Below, one piece after another: positions 47,255 to 56,918 of a stretch of 64,000 bases of DNA. Location of the stretch: the NCBI RefSeq assembly GCF_000332475.2, contig NZ_AOGX02000024.1, positions 1-64,000 on the forward strand. The letters run 5' to 3'. The stretch is from Leptospira yanagawae serovar Saopaulo str. Sao Paulo = ATCC 700523 (GTDB lineage: Bacteria > Spirochaetota > Leptospiria > Leptospirales > Leptospiraceae). Positions within the stretch are counted from its first letter, which is position 1. Each line of letters begins with the position of its first letter. Below the pieces are notes generated by a model. The model ran no database searches. It saw only the letters and a list, made by a program, of their open reading frames with translations, and was not told where the DNA came from. The translations under genes and the position numbers were made by a program.

Positions 47255-49359
47255 GAGGTTTCCTTTTGGTAAAATTGGTCTAAAAATGGAATTATATCGG
47301 GAAAAGGGATTGGTTTCGATAACCAATAGCCTTGGATTTCATCACATTGGTAGGATTGTAAAAGCTCAAGTTGCTCTAACTCTTCCACACCTTCAGCCAC
47401 AACCGAGTATCCTAAATCATGTGCCATATTGATGATGGAGACCAGTAAAAAACTTTCTTTTGATCCAACATGGACATTGTTTAAAAATGACTTATCAATT
47501 TTAAGTATGGATAATGGTAATTTTTCTAAATAAGATAACGAAGAAAATCCTGTACCAAAATCATCCAAGGCAACCTTAACTCCAATATCAATTAAGTTGG
47601 ATAAAATTGGTACTGTTTCAGAAAGGTTTTTCATCGCTAAACTTTCTGTTATTTCTACTTGTAAAGAAGCATACGGGATATTCCTTCTTTTGTGTAAATC
47701 TACAATCCAATGGAAAATATTTTGGTCGTAAAATACTTGCGGGCTCAGGTTTACGGCGATGGAAATCGGGTATCCTTTTTTGATTTGTACCTCTTCTATG
47801 ACATTGGCTGTTTGTTCTAAAACAAATCTAGTGATTGGAACAATTAAACCTGAGTCTTCTGCAAGTGGTATGAATTCAGCCGGAGAAACCATACCCCTCT
47901 GTGGATGCCTCCACCTAACAAGCGCTTCCCAGTGACCAATTTGATTGGACTTTAGATCAAGAATGGGTTGAAAAAAAACAGATATTTCATTTTGATTGAG
48001 AGCTTTTTTTAAATCATTTTGGATTTCCAATTGGAAATGAATTTTTTCCTGCATGGCTTGGTTAAATACTGCCACCGTCCCTACTTTTTGGGATTTTGCA
48101 TGGAACATAGCAATCTCTGCATTCCGCAGTAGAACATCTGCTTCTTTTCCACCGAGTCCAAATGCCGAGATCCCACAAGAGGCAGTTAAATAAATTTCGT
48201 ATCCTGCAAGAGGGATTGGGTCTCCTAAATATTCAAACAATCGATAAGCATAATCAACAGCTTCCTCTATCGATAAAAGATGATTCATTAGAATGGAAAA
48301 ATTATCAGCACCTAACCTAGTTATGATGGCATCTTTATCAGAGAATTGTTTTAACTTTTCAGCGAAAATGATTAATATTTGATCACCCGCTTCATTACCC
48401 AAAGAATGGTTGATCCTTTTAAAATTGTCTATATTGATGCAAAATACAATCGGATATCCGTCTTTTTTGATATTATAAGTGAAAATTTTTTGTTCGATTC
48501 GAGCAAGATACAATGCTCTGTTAGGTAAACCTGTTAGATTATCGTAAAATGCATCATGTGTTAACTGTTCTTCTGCTAACTTACGATCTGTGATATCGTG
48601 GTGGATGGCAATGTATTGGAATACAGATCCATCAGTACCAATAAAGGGAACAATGGTAGTATCCACCCAAAAAATACTTCCGTCTTTTTTCGTATTAAGG
48701 ATTTCTCCACGCCAAACATTCCCCTTGTGAATGGTTTCCCAAATCTTTTCCCATTCCTCTTTGGATTTATTTTGACTCTTGAGAATTCGATGGTTTTGTC
48801 CAAGTAACTCAAAACTTTGGTATCCCGTGGCTTTTGCAAATGCATCATTTACATAGGTGATGATGCCATTTGCATCGGTGATGGATACTTTGTTTGCTTG
48901 GTCTAAAGCAAATTTTTGTAACTGGATTTCTTTGAGAGATTGGTATAAAAAAGTTTCTGTTGTGTTTTTTTCTTTTCTATAGACAAGTTCCCTTCTTTCC
49001 CTTTCCAATACTTCCGTTAAACGCAAAAGAGTTTTTCTATCGATGATATCGTTTACACCTGACTTCATGTATGTTAGGTTTTTATGAAAGTCCTCAGGTT
49101 CGCTTAATAATATCACAGGGATGTCTAAATTTTTTTCATTTAGAAACTTTAGATAATGAGGAATTTCTAATTGAAAGGGAGCGTGGGTGCTACAGATAAT
49201 GGCATCCCAATCTTCCTCTAAAACGGTAAGTTCAAAATTCTGTAATGACTCTACCACTCTGTATAGAGGACTGAGACCATTGGCCTTCATCTCCCGTACT
49301 AAATCAAAAACGCTACTTGAGTCGTCTTCTAAAATTAAAACACTGATTGGACTTGCCAT
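47251..49359 (-). CDS. Receiver-PAS-GGDEF-EAL protein, probable c-di-GMP phosphodiesterase
   Basis: The 702-aa protein has a receiver-like domain (about 5-120) whose phospho-acceptor position reads IICSTHAP instead of an aspartate. A PAS domain follows (about 155-265), then a GGDEF domain (about 275-430) in which the signature is LGADNF, and an EAL domain (about 445-695). The EAL part has intact catalytic residues: WEALVRW, AVNLSPQ, EITES, DDFGTG, KIDKSF and EGVE. It should hydrolyse c-di-GMP. The GGDEF part is probably regulatory, not a cyclase. The gene is followed, with overlap, by the M48 protease gene. Confidence 0.88.
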   Translation of the reverse strand: MASPISVLILEDDSSSVFDLVREMKANGLSPLYRVVESLQNFELTVLEEDWDAIICSTHAPFQLEIPHYLKFLNEKNLDIPVILLSEPEDFHKNLTYMKSGVNDIIDRKTLLRLTEVLERERRELVYRKEKNTTETFLYQSLKEIQLQKFALDQANKVSITDANGIITYVNDAFAKATGYQSFELLGQNHRILKSQNKSKEEWEKIWETIHKGNVWRGEILNTKKDGSIFWVDTTIVPFIGTDGSVFQYIAIHHDITDRKLAEEQLTHDAFYDNLTGLPNRALYLARIEQKIFTYNIKKDGYPIVFCINIDNFKRINHSLGNEAGDQILIIFAEKLKQFSDKDAIITRLGADNFSILMNHLLSIEEAVDYAYRLFEYLGDPIPLAGYEIYLTASCGISAFGLGGKEADVLLRNAEIAMFHAKSQKVGTVAVFNQAMQEKIHFQLEIQNDLKKALNQNEISVFFQPILDLKSNQIGHWEALVRWRHPQRGMVSPAEFIPLAEDSGLIVPITRFVLEQTANVIEEVQIKKGYPISIAVNLSPQVFYDQNIFHWIVDLHKRRNIPYASLQVEITESLAMKNLSETVPILSNLIDIGVKVALDDFGTGFSSLSYLEKLPLSILKIDKSFLNNVHVGSKESFLLVSIINMAHDLGYSVVAEGVEELEQLELLQSYQCDEIQGYWLSKPIPFPDIIPFLDQFYQKETS

Positions 49360-49466
49360 TATGAATGCCGGACCGGCTTTGTTTCCTAGAAAACTGTAAG
49401 GAAAAAACTAAAAATCTCAACCGAAAAAAGATTCAAAATTTTCCTTTAATTTCGTCAAATTGGTCA

Positions 49467-49646
49467 GTGCACCCGAAGGTTTTTGAAACAAGTTATATCC
49501 GTAAGGAATACTTAGAACAAGAGTTACGTAAACTCCTTCTAGGAATGAGTGACTTAGAATACAAAGATTTAAATGACTATGATAAAGGTGGATATGATGG
49601 ATTCAACCAGGCAATCACCTTAGTCTTAAAAAAACTACAAAACTAG
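49467..49646 (+). CDS. Small protein of unknown function, start uncertain
   Basis: The 59-aa product from GTG 49467 has a helical N-half (RKEYLEQELRKLLLGMSDLE) and ends YDGFNQAITLVLKKLQN. The frame is open back to an ATG at 49365, but the extra part looks non-coding and lies over the opposite-strand gene's promoter region. No clear Shine-Dalgarno sequence marks either start. It could be a short regulator or a chance ORF; I recognise no family. Confidence 0.4.
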   Translation: MHPKVFETSYIRKEYLEQELRKLLLGMSDLEYKDLNDYDKGGYDGFNQAITLVLKKLQN

Positions 49647-49756
49647 GGTTTTTTCTAGTAAATTTGTCTTCCTGACTCCCAAGGGAGGAGTTTCTACAAA
49701 AATTCTTTACAAAATTAGATGAAAAACAGATAGTATACGTGCCAGTAGGAAGTTCA

Positions 49757-50080
49757 ATGAATTTCACAACAAAACAAGTTAAAAATCATACAGTTGTTAC
49801 CTTAGAGGGTTCCCTCGATATTTATTCTGCACCCGCACTCAAAAAAGAGCTTCATAAAATTATAGATGATGGAGCAGAATCCGTTGCAATTGATATGATC
49901 AATATTAAGTTATTGGATTCTTCCGGAATCGCCTTACTTGCCAATTTGCAAAAGAAACTCAAGTCTGAAGAAGGTCAATTTTTCCTTTTGAATGTGAGCC
50001 AAGATGTGATGGTAATCTTAAAACTTTCCAGTTTGGACAAATTTTTCACGATTTTAGGCAGCGAAGGCGAACTTCCTTAA
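49757..50080 (+). CDS. STAS-domain anti-sigma factor antagonist-like protein
   Basis: The 107-aa protein is a single STAS domain with EGSLDIYSAPALKKELHKII and MINIKLLDSSGIALLANL. The DSSG site carries the Ser that SpoIIE-type phosphatases dephosphorylate in partner-switching systems. I chose ATG 49757 because AGGAAG precedes it by 5 bases; a GTG 18 bases earlier lacks such a site. The nearby membrane SpoIIE-type phosphatase (51.6-53.2 kb) is a candidate partner, though it lies on the other strand. No RsbW-type kinase is present in the window. Confidence 0.88.
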   Translation: MNFTTKQVKNHTVVTLEGSLDIYSAPALKKELHKIIDDGAESVAIDMINIKLLDSSGIALLANLQKKLKSEEGQFFLLNVSQDVMVILKLSSLDKFFTILGSEGELP

Positions 50081-50095
50081 ACATTTCCATTTCCA

Positions 50096-51652
50096 TTAGA
50101 GCCGAAAGAATTTCACTTCGGCTCGGGCCACTGGATTCTCCTCTGCCGATGGAAATACCCAATCTCCACTCTGATTTTGGTTCCATTGGTTTGACTCACC
50201 CGCAATGCCACTTCCTATTCCCAATTTGATTTTCCCTTTTTTGGGATTGGTAGACCGCACGGATACAATCAAGTCGTAGGGAACATTGAGTCCAAAACTA
50301 CCCAATTTGAGATTGGCAAGTTTTCCTTCGATGAGAACCTCTTCACAGACAACTTCCCTCCCATCTCTCAGTTTCACTTTCAATTTGATCGGAAGGTTGT
50401 TTTCTTGTTTTTCCGCGATTGGGCGTTTGTTTTGGGTTGCCACTTTGGTTTCTTCCGCCACTGGTGTTTCCGGTAGGAGTGGTATTTTTTCTTCCGAAAC
50501 AACTGCAGCTAAGTTTTTGGTTTCTTCTTTCGAATCCTCTAATGAGAGTTTGATTTCATCTTTGATTTGATTTAATTCTTTTGTTTCTTCTGTCGTTAAA
50601 TTGCCGGTGGATTCGGTTTTGAGAATTTTTTCGATGATAACAGGTTTTAGAACTAAGGTTTTTCCTTCTTCGATATTTTCAGCCGCTTTTGCATCCCCTA
50701 ATTTATTTGCTTCTTCTTTAGAAAAGGCAACAAGGGATTTGTTTTCTTGGTAAAAATTTCCAATGAGTAACAATCGTCTATTGGCTCGAATTGCGACTTC
50801 TTTATTTTCCTTTTGTTTTACGAGTTGAATGTATTCTTTTACGGCGTTGGAAGTTTTACCAAGTTCCTCCATAGACCTTGCTTTGATATAAGATTGATCA
50901 TTGGTAAGTACTGGTAAACTTTCTAATGTGCGAAGTGTTTCTTCGTAATCTCCACTTTGGAAAAGTGAATAAGCCAATTCTTCCGGTGATTTCTTTTTAG
51001 ATTTTAATTCTTCTTTTTTCTTTTCGCCATCCTCTAAAAAACTAATCAGGAGCGAAGCATTTTCGGAATAATGTGAACCAGGGAATAAATCGATGGCTTT
51101 GTTTAACTTAACAAAAGCCTTCTCTCGTTCCCCCGTCATCACAAGGCAATAACCATGATGTAATAATGTGAAAGCCATCTCATCGGATAAGGTGGATGTG
51201 ATTGACTCTTCCAATTCTTGGTATTTTTTTGCAGCGATTGGATATTTCCTAGTTCTTTCCATGTAAAAAGCGAACTGCAAACGAATGATTGTTTTTTGTT
51301 GTTCTTCTAACTCGAGTGGTGACTTTAAATTGAGAAATCGAACCGTATTGATCACAAAAAGTCCAAAACGATCTTTCCAACTCATTTTTAAATCCATACC
51401 TTCAGTTTCGGAATTCATAATTCCAGATTCCAAGATATTCACTTTCACTTCTGTCATGTAATCATCTTTCGATAAAAACATTTGTTTCAAACGTTCTCGC
51501 AAAGTTTGCGAAGAAAGTTCATAATTCATCAGTTGGTCACGCAAAATTCCAAATCGTAGTTCCTGGAGTTTTACGCTGACGATGGCATCAGAGGCCAAGG
51601 CAAAAAAACAAAATAGGAAGCCAAAAATTGAGAATAAAAAAAACTTTTTCAT
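50096..51652 (-). CDS. Secreted TPR-like protein of unknown function
   Basis: The 518-aa protein has a signal peptide (about 1-21, LFSIFGFLFCFFALASD). A helical region (about 100-310) contains TPR-like units such as YPIAAKKYQELEE, REKAFVKLNKAIDLFPG and GDYEETLRTLESL. A Glu/Lys/Thr-rich linker follows, then a C-terminal beta domain (KLKVKLRDGREVVCEEVLIE). It probably acts in the periplasm or at the cell surface. Its start overlaps the stop of the SpoIIE-type phosphatase gene (ATGA), so it may belong to the same signalling unit. The function is unknown. Confidence 0.7.
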   Translation of the reverse strand: MKKFFLFSIFGFLFCFFALASDAIVSVKLQELRFGILRDQLMNYELSSQTLRERLKQMFLSKDDYMTEVKVNILESGIMNSETEGMDLKMSWKDRFGLFVINTVRFLNLKSPLELEEQQKTIIRLQFAFYMERTRKYPIAAKKYQELEESITSTLSDEMAFTLLHHGYCLVMTGEREKAFVKLNKAIDLFPGSHYSENASLLISFLEDGEKKKEELKSKKKSPEELAYSLFQSGDYEETLRTLESLPVLTNDQSYIKARSMEELGKTSNAVKEYIQLVKQKENKEVAIRANRRLLLIGNFYQENKSLVAFSKEEANKLGDAKAAENIEEGKTLVLKPVIIEKILKTESTGNLTTEETKELNQIKDEIKLSLEDSKEETKNLAAVVSEEKIPLLPETPVAEETKVATQNKRPIAEKQENNLPIKLKVKLRDGREVVCEEVLIEGKLANLKLGSFGLNVPYDLIVSVRSTNPKKGKIKLGIGSGIAGESNQWNQNQSGDWVFPSAEENPVARAEVKFFRL

Positions 51653-53166
51653 TCCGGTACATCAAGGACAAGCATTGTTACATCATCCTTATATTCTTCA
51701 TGTTTTTCATCCAAAACTGCCATAGCTTTTTCAACGATTTCTGCGTTTGTCAAATGGATGTTTTCTAATACAATTTCTGTAAACCTCTCTAAACCAAAAA
51801 GTCCACCTTCTTTGATCGGGGTTTCCACAACACCATCTGTGTATAAAATGATTTTATCTCCTGGAAGTACAGGAAAGGATTCTAAGGTATATTGGATATC
51901 ATCTCCCATTCCAAGTGGTGGCCCAGAACTATCGATAAAACGCACTTCCTTTGTGGAAGGTCGAATGATAAATGGTGCATTGTGGCCAGCATTTACAAAC
52001 TTCACCACACCAGGTTCATCAAAAATAACAAATACACCTGTTGCAAAAAAGGATGCTTGTAACCTATTGGCTATTACCTCTCCCAATGAATTGATTGCGT
52101 GAATGGGAGCTGGGTTTTCTTTCATGATCGATTGTAAAGACATCGCCATAACAACCGTTACAAGTGCAGCAGAAACTCCATGACCAGAAGCATCTGCTAA
52201 GAAAAATCCATAAAAATTTTGTTCAGGGACATGGAAGTATTGGTATAAATCCCCTGATACTTCTCTCATGGGTCTGTATAATTTACCAATGTTAAACTTT
52301 TTATACTTTTTAACTGATGGTAAAAAAAGTTCTTGTACTTCCTTACCAATTTGAAGTTCTTGGTTGATTTCTTGGTTTAGTCGTGTAATCGTTGTTACTT
52401 TGTTCTGGATTTCCTCTGCCATGAGGTTAAAGGAGTTTCCTAAACTATCTAACTCATCATTACTTTTAAAATTCCAATTCACCCTTGACTCTAAATTACC
52501 GGTTGCCATTTCTTTAGAAGCGACTTCCAATGCGCCAACACGTTTAAAGATGGCACGATAAACCAATATAGCAAATATGATATGGAAAAAAACTCCCCAA
52601 ATCACAGCATAACCCACTTGTATGTACAATTGTTTTAATCTGTCTTGGATGGATGAAATATTAAAATGAGTGAATAAAAAAACTTCCCTACCATCGGACA
52701 ATCGAATTGGTAATAAAAAGTTTACTGTGAAATCAGATTCATTTAAATCCAAACTGTAACGAGCTTTGAATAAATTGCCTTCTTTATCGGAAGATACTTC
52801 TTTTGTTTTTTTTAAAACAGTTTCAGGTATGGAAATTTTTGAAAGATCAGATTCAGGTTCCGATTGGATTGCCTTTCCTTCTGTATCAAAAAAAGAAAAT
52901 TCTGTGATTTCGTAAAGTTTGAGTGTTTTTCTGAATACCTCAAAACTTTCGTCTCTTTCACCAGTGAGTCCAATCGTTTGGATGTCGGTGAGGATGGTAT
53001 TTGCCAAATTTTCCGATTGGAATTGGAAGTTCTTTAAAAGCAAATCGGACTGATTTTCAAATATCATCACGGTAAAAAAGATGATATTTAAGAAGGCTAA
53101 GAGAGAATAAAAGAGTCCAATCTTAAAGCGTAAGGAATTCGTCGTTTTGGTTTTGCTTTTGTTCAC
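51649..53166 (-). CDS. Membrane HAMP-SpoIIE (PP2C-type) serine phosphatase
   Basis: The 505-aa protein has two membrane helices (about 12-32 and 188-210) enclosing an extracytoplasmic sensor region, then a HAMP domain (about 208-262), a short coiled coil and a SpoIIE/RsbU-like PP2C domain (about 295-503). The phosphatase motifs are EVSGDLY, FFLADASGHGVSAAL, NAGHNAPFI and DDVTMLVL. It should dephosphorylate a STAS protein in response to an envelope signal. The STAS protein at 49757 is the nearest candidate. An 18-base palindrome lies 29 bases upstream of its ATG. Confidence 0.92.
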   Translation of the reverse strand: MNKSKTKTTNSLRFKIGLFYSLLAFLNIIFFTVMIFENQSDLLLKNFQFQSENLANTILTDIQTIGLTGERDESFEVFRKTLKLYEITEFSFFDTEGKAIQSEPESDLSKISIPETVLKKTKEVSSDKEGNLFKARYSLDLNESDFTVNFLLPIRLSDGREVFLFTHFNISSIQDRLKQLYIQVGYAVIWGVFFHIIFAILVYRAIFKRVGALEVASKEMATGNLESRVNWNFKSNDELDSLGNSFNLMAEEIQNKVTTITRLNQEINQELQIGKEVQELFLPSVKKYKKFNIGKLYRPMREVSGDLYQYFHVPEQNFYGFFLADASGHGVSAALVTVVMAMSLQSIMKENPAPIHAINSLGEVIANRLQASFFATGVFVIFDEPGVVKFVNAGHNAPFIIRPSTKEVRFIDSSGPPLGMGDDIQYTLESFPVLPGDKIILYTDGVVETPIKEGGLFGLERFTEIVLENIHLTNAEIVEKAMAVLDEKHEEYKDDVTMLVLDVPE

Positions 53167-53194
53167 GGCAATTACTAGTATTGTCGATAATCAA

Positions 53195-53212
53195 GTGATA
53201 GAAATCTATCAC
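53195..53212. promoter_or_regulatory. Perfect palindrome between divergent genes
   Basis: GTGATAGA (53195-53202) and TCTATCAC (53205-53212) form an 8-bp-arm dyad with a 2-base centre in the 63-base gap between the phosphatase gene and the plus-strand gene at 53230. The size and symmetry fit a dimeric transcription-factor site that could control both genes. Confidence 0.5.
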
Positions 53213-53229
53213 AAATTTGAGATTTTCCA

Positions 53230-54291
53230 TTGGTTTTAAAGATCCACATAGCAAAGATTTATGAGTTTGGACTCCCGATTTTCCTCAGCGGAATGTTATT
53301 AGTTTTTCAGTCCCTCTCTGCTGATAAAATACGATTGAAATCGGGGGAAGTACTGAATGGAAAGGTACAAAATGTGACCCCGACCCACGTCGAATGGGTG
53401 GACCAAGGGAAAAAATACAAATTTCTCAACGAAGAGGTTTTGGGAATCGATGTGGGGTATGATGGATTGCCAACTTGTGCCGATTATAAAACCTTCGGAG
53501 TCGAAGACTGTGATTTGATCCTCACACGTCTCAACAAAACCAATGCCAGTTTTTCCAAAAAAAGTAGCCCGTTAGAACTGGAAACTGTTCCCTTAAAAAA
53601 AATTTCAAACCTAAAGGTCACTGCAGAATCAGGCCTTCCCGTGGACCGTTACATCCAAATTGGTGTTAGGGGAAAATGGAATTTTAAATCCAAAGAAGTT
53701 TCAGGACTATATAAGTCTCTGGATCGGGGAAAGATGACGATTGAGACCGAGGATAAACGATTAGAGACTGCCGATATTTTGGAATTTGTTTCCTATGAAT
53801 ACCAAAACAAATCAATCATTGCCAAAGTAATCAAAGAAGAGACACCAAAAGTGATTCCTGGTTACACTTCCATTTCAGAAAAACGATATGGGAAAGCTAT
53901 TTTTCTATTTGGAACAGCCCTTGTCTCGGGATTCGGGATGGCATATGAGTACAATATGTCCGTAAAAGCAATCAACCAAGACGTTGAATACATACCCACT
54001 GGTGACGGGCGCGTTTTTTTAGTTTCGAATACACTTGGAAATGATCGTTATGATTTTCATAGACAAAGATTTACGATGTATGCCGCTGTGTTTGCATCTG
54101 TTTTAGCATATAGTTTCCTCGATAGTTTTTACTTAGGCCAAAGGGATTCAGGGAAAGAAAATTCCCAAGCAGTCTATATGAAACCAATTTTGGATTGGAG
54201 AACCAACTCTTATTCCATCTTTACAACAAAAACACAGTCTTATCCGAATGAATCTCTTCATTATGGTTTGAGTTTTGAAACTTCATTTTAA
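53230..54291 (+). CDS. Envelope protein of unknown function
   Basis: The 353-aa protein begins with a hydrophobic signal or anchor (about 12-30, FGLPIFLSGMLLVFQSL). It then has a KIRLKSGEVLNGKV beta region resembling the small SH3-like or Sm-like segments found in several secreted spirochaetal proteins. Two membrane segments lie toward the C-terminus (about 218-236 and 280-298). The predicted start is TTG 53230. It diverges from the SpoIIE-type phosphatase across a perfect palindrome, so joint control is possible. Confidence 0.6.
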   Translation: MVLKIHIAKIYEFGLPIFLSGMLLVFQSLSADKIRLKSGEVLNGKVQNVTPTHVEWVDQGKKYKFLNEEVLGIDVGYDGLPTCADYKTFGVEDCDLILTRLNKTNASFSKKSSPLELETVPLKKISNLKVTAESGLPVDRYIQIGVRGKWNFKSKEVSGLYKSLDRGKMTIETEDKRLETADILEFVSYEYQNKSIIAKVIKEETPKVIPGYTSISEKRYGKAIFLFGTALVSGFGMAYEYNMSVKAINQDVEYIPTGDGRVFLVSNTLGNDRYDFHRQRFTMYAAVFASVLAYSFLDSFYLGQRDSGKENSQAVYMKPILDWRTNSYSIFTTKTQSYPNESLHYGLSFETSF

Positions 54292-54307
54292 TTGCACATG
54301 GAATGAG

Positions 54308-55654
54308 TTAAACTTGCACTTTTCTTAAAAATAAATTTTTTAAATTTTGTTTGAATCGTAAAAAATTCCATTGCAAAAGGAATAAAAAAGGAATTGATTC
54401 CAGTTGGCACATCACTCCACAATTCCCCTCTTCGTTTTCCCGACTCCATAAAATTTTGCCTGGAAGTCCCGAAAAACAATTAAGTCCAATCCATAAATCA
54501 AAAATGGCCTCTGTATTTTTAGGAAAATTTTGAGAGGTAGGGAGATAAAACATATTCGCTGTGATGTGAAAAATCGCTGAGTTTTCTTCTTTTTCACCTA
54601 CATGCATATCCACTGAACTAAATAATGGAACCGCAAGCATCCGATCCCTAAAAAAATACGGATTGAGAATCCCAACAAAAAAGAACATCAATGATAATAC
54701 AATTGGATACATCACAAATAATGCAAAATAATCTTGTAAGATAAGATCTGGAAACTTTCTAGAAATCCATTCCGGTGATTCATACAAAAGGTAAATTGAT
54801 AATATTCCTGGTATCAAAAAAAATATTGTTAAGATCGTATGACGTAAGTTAGGGTACTGGAATAACCGAATTCCTGATGTGGAAATATGTTTTTGTACAT
54901 TTTGAATCCAACCTTCATGTCGGTTGTGCCGACTCAAAATTTCATACTCCTCCATACTCATATCCATCAGTTTAAGGATCTGACCTGGGACAAGGATTCT
55001 CGATTTGGCAATCGTAAGTTCCAACATAAAAAACAAGGTGAGGATACAAATGGGTAAAATGACAAGTAGGTCAATTTCTTGGAACAATGAAAGGTTATAA
55101 AGACCGTGGATGAAAACACAGACAAAAAATCCGGTGATTAAATTTCCCCATTTGAATACAGGGTTTTTGTGAAACAAAAACATCATCGTAAATGCACCCA
55201 CAAGTCCCCCATTCATCATATGGATGGGCAGGGCTGTGATGGAACGTAATACTTGGGACCATAAACCAGTATTGATAAAATACAAAATGTTTTCCACAAG
55301 CCCAAATCCTCCACCAAGGACAAGGCCATAAAAGATGCCATCGGTTACGGTGAACTCATCTTGGTTTTTACTAAAGAATAAATAGATCCCGAGTAATTTT
55401 GCAAATTCTTCAACGAAGGAAGAAAGAAAAAATGAATTCCAAAGAACACCAACGTTTGGTAGGAAATGTAAAAAAAGAGCTTGGATTGCAATGGCAAATC
55501 CTGCGCTGAACAAAGAGAACGCAAGCGCCGTGTATTGTAAAAATCCTTCCGTAAATCGGTAAAAATGAAAGCGATAAAAGGAATAATAAAATGCCAAGGT
55601 ACAGATATTGATTAGGAAAATGACCAGACTTGGAATGGATATTTGTATGGACAT
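54308..55654 (-). CDS. PrsW-type intramembrane metalloprotease
   Basis: The 448-aa protein has about nine membrane segments and the PrsW family marks: VEEFAKLLG (the EExxK motif), then GFGLVENILYF, and FVCVFIHGLYN with a histidine that may complete the metal site. PrsW cleaves a membrane anti-sigma factor in Bacillus (established). No anti-sigma gene is nearby, so the substrate is unknown. A soluble region of about 100 residues follows the last helices. It is followed by the convergent gene ending at 54291. The VWA gene lies 60 bases upstream on the same strand. Confidence 0.82.
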   Translation of the reverse strand: MSIQISIPSLVIFLINICTLAFYYSFYRFHFYRFTEGFLQYTALAFSLFSAGFAIAIQALFLHFLPNVGVLWNSFFLSSFVEEFAKLLGIYLFFSKNQDEFTVTDGIFYGLVLGGGFGLVENILYFINTGLWSQVLRSITALPIHMMNGGLVGAFTMMFLFHKNPVFKWGNLITGFFVCVFIHGLYNLSLFQEIDLLVILPICILTLFFMLELTIAKSRILVPGQILKLMDMSMEEYEILSRHNRHEGWIQNVQKHISTSGIRLFQYPNLRHTILTIFFLIPGILSIYLLYESPEWISRKFPDLILQDYFALFVMYPIVLSLMFFFVGILNPYFFRDRMLAVPLFSSVDMHVGEKEENSAIFHITANMFYLPTSQNFPKNTEAIFDLWIGLNCFSGLPGKILWSRENEEGNCGVMCQLESIPFLFLLQWNFLRFKQNLKNLFLRKVQV

Positions 55655-55714
55655 TTACTTAATTAACGACAAGTCAAATTCGGAAAATGAATCAAAACAA
55701 CTGATTTTAGTGCA

Positions 55715-56917
55715 CTAAACCAATCGTTTGACTGCTTTTCGTAAACCTTCGATCGTGAGGGGAAACATTGGTACGACATCTTCAATCGCTTCAATGGTAA
55801 GTGCTCCCCAAAATCGTTTTGGTTCTGGGTTTAACCAAATCGAATCAGGAAAATAACCCACAAGTTCTTTCAAACATTCCAAACCACTTTTGGCTTTTTT
55901 CTCCTTCTCTTCCTTGGTATGGGAATGGTAGGCATAGATATTGTATGGAGTTCCCAAAAGTTCGTAGGGGGCCATATAGGCATCACCCACAAAAATGAGT
56001 TTTGTGTTTTTGCGAAATTTTTCTTCAAAATGTTTTAAGGAAATTCTGGATTGAAACTCATGATTTTCATAAAGGTATTCATGAAAGATATTATGAAAGT
56101 AATAGTGGTGCACTTCCTTAAAATGATACAAACCCCGACTGGCACTGAATAGTTGGCTCACCCTGTCAGAGTGAGGTGTCATACTGCCTCCGATATCCAT
56201 GACAAGAACCAATCGTAATGAGTTTTTCCTTTCCCTTTCTTCAACGAGCTCAATTTCACCGCCATTCTCACAAGTTTTATCGATGGTTTTGTCAACATGT
56301 AACTCGCGTTTGCCTTCTTTTTTCAAAAATCGAAGTTCTTTTAACGCCACTTGGATGGAACGTGTGTCTAAAATTTCATCTTCTCGGTACGCTTTGTATT
56401 TCCTTTCATTCCAAATACTTACCCCAGAACGATTGCCTTGCCCTTCTGTATTCCCACCAATGGAGAGGCCATTCGGATTGAATCCTGAGTTTCCAAAGGG
56501 ACTTGTTCCTCCGGTCCCTACCCATTTACTGCCGCCATCATGACGTTCTTTTTGTTCCTTAAGGCGTTTTTTTAATTCCTCAATCACCTCATCCATACTC
56601 ATGTTAGGTGCATTATCTTTTTGTTCAGGAGACAGATCTTTAGGGACGTTTTCTTCTAACCATTCAAATAATAAGTCACGAAACTCGATCCTTTGTTCTT
56701 TCCAACTCCCAAAGGTTTTTCCAAAAGCAAGGTCATAGGCATCATAATGTTTTAAATCTTTTGCAAAATTGAGTCGTCCCACACGGTACAATTGGTCTAA
56801 ACTGATGTAACCAGTTGGATCGGTGAGTTTTCTGATTGTTTCTAAAAACGCGATGAGTTCCCCTGTGGAACAAGGAACTGTTTCTTTTCGCAGGTTGTAA
56901 AAAAAATCCAAAAACAT
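55715..56917 (-). CDS. VWA-domain (CoxE-like) protein
   Basis: The 400-aa protein is a CoxE/YehP-type VWA protein. A helical N-terminal region precedes a VWA domain (about 225-395) with the metal-site motif VMDIGGSM, in which the usual first Ser of DxSxS is Gly. Such proteins work with MoxR AAA+ ATPases as metal- or cofactor-insertion or remodelling chaperones. The MoxR-like gene is immediately upstream (2 bases between), so they form one unit. The target complex is unknown. Confidence 0.85.
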   Translation of the reverse strand: MFLDFFYNLRKETVPCSTGELIAFLETIRKLTDPTGYISLDQLYRVGRLNFAKDLKHYDAYDLAFGKTFGSWKEQRIEFRDLLFEWLEENVPKDLSPEQKDNAPNMSMDEVIEELKKRLKEQKERHDGGSKWVGTGGTSPFGNSGFNPNGLSIGGNTEGQGNRSGVSIWNERKYKAYREDEILDTRSIQVALKELRFLKKEGKRELHVDKTIDKTCENGGEIELVEERERKNSLRLVLVMDIGGSMTPHSDRVSQLFSASRGLYHFKEVHHYYFHNIFHEYLYENHEFQSRISLKHFEEKFRKNTKLIFVGDAYMAPYELLGTPYNIYAYHSHTKEEKEKKAKSGLECLKELVGYFPDSIWLNPEPKRFWGALTIEAIEDVVPMFPLTIEGLRKAVKRLV

Positions 56918-56918
56918 T

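Noticed and set aside
47255..47326. 24-residue N-terminal extension of the M48 protease
   Set aside because: The downstream ATG at 47254 begins a clean lipoprotein signal peptide and overlaps the upstream stop as ATGA.
49365..49466. Upstream extension of the 59-aa ORF
   Set aside because: The sequence looks non-coding and covers the divergent gene's upstream region.
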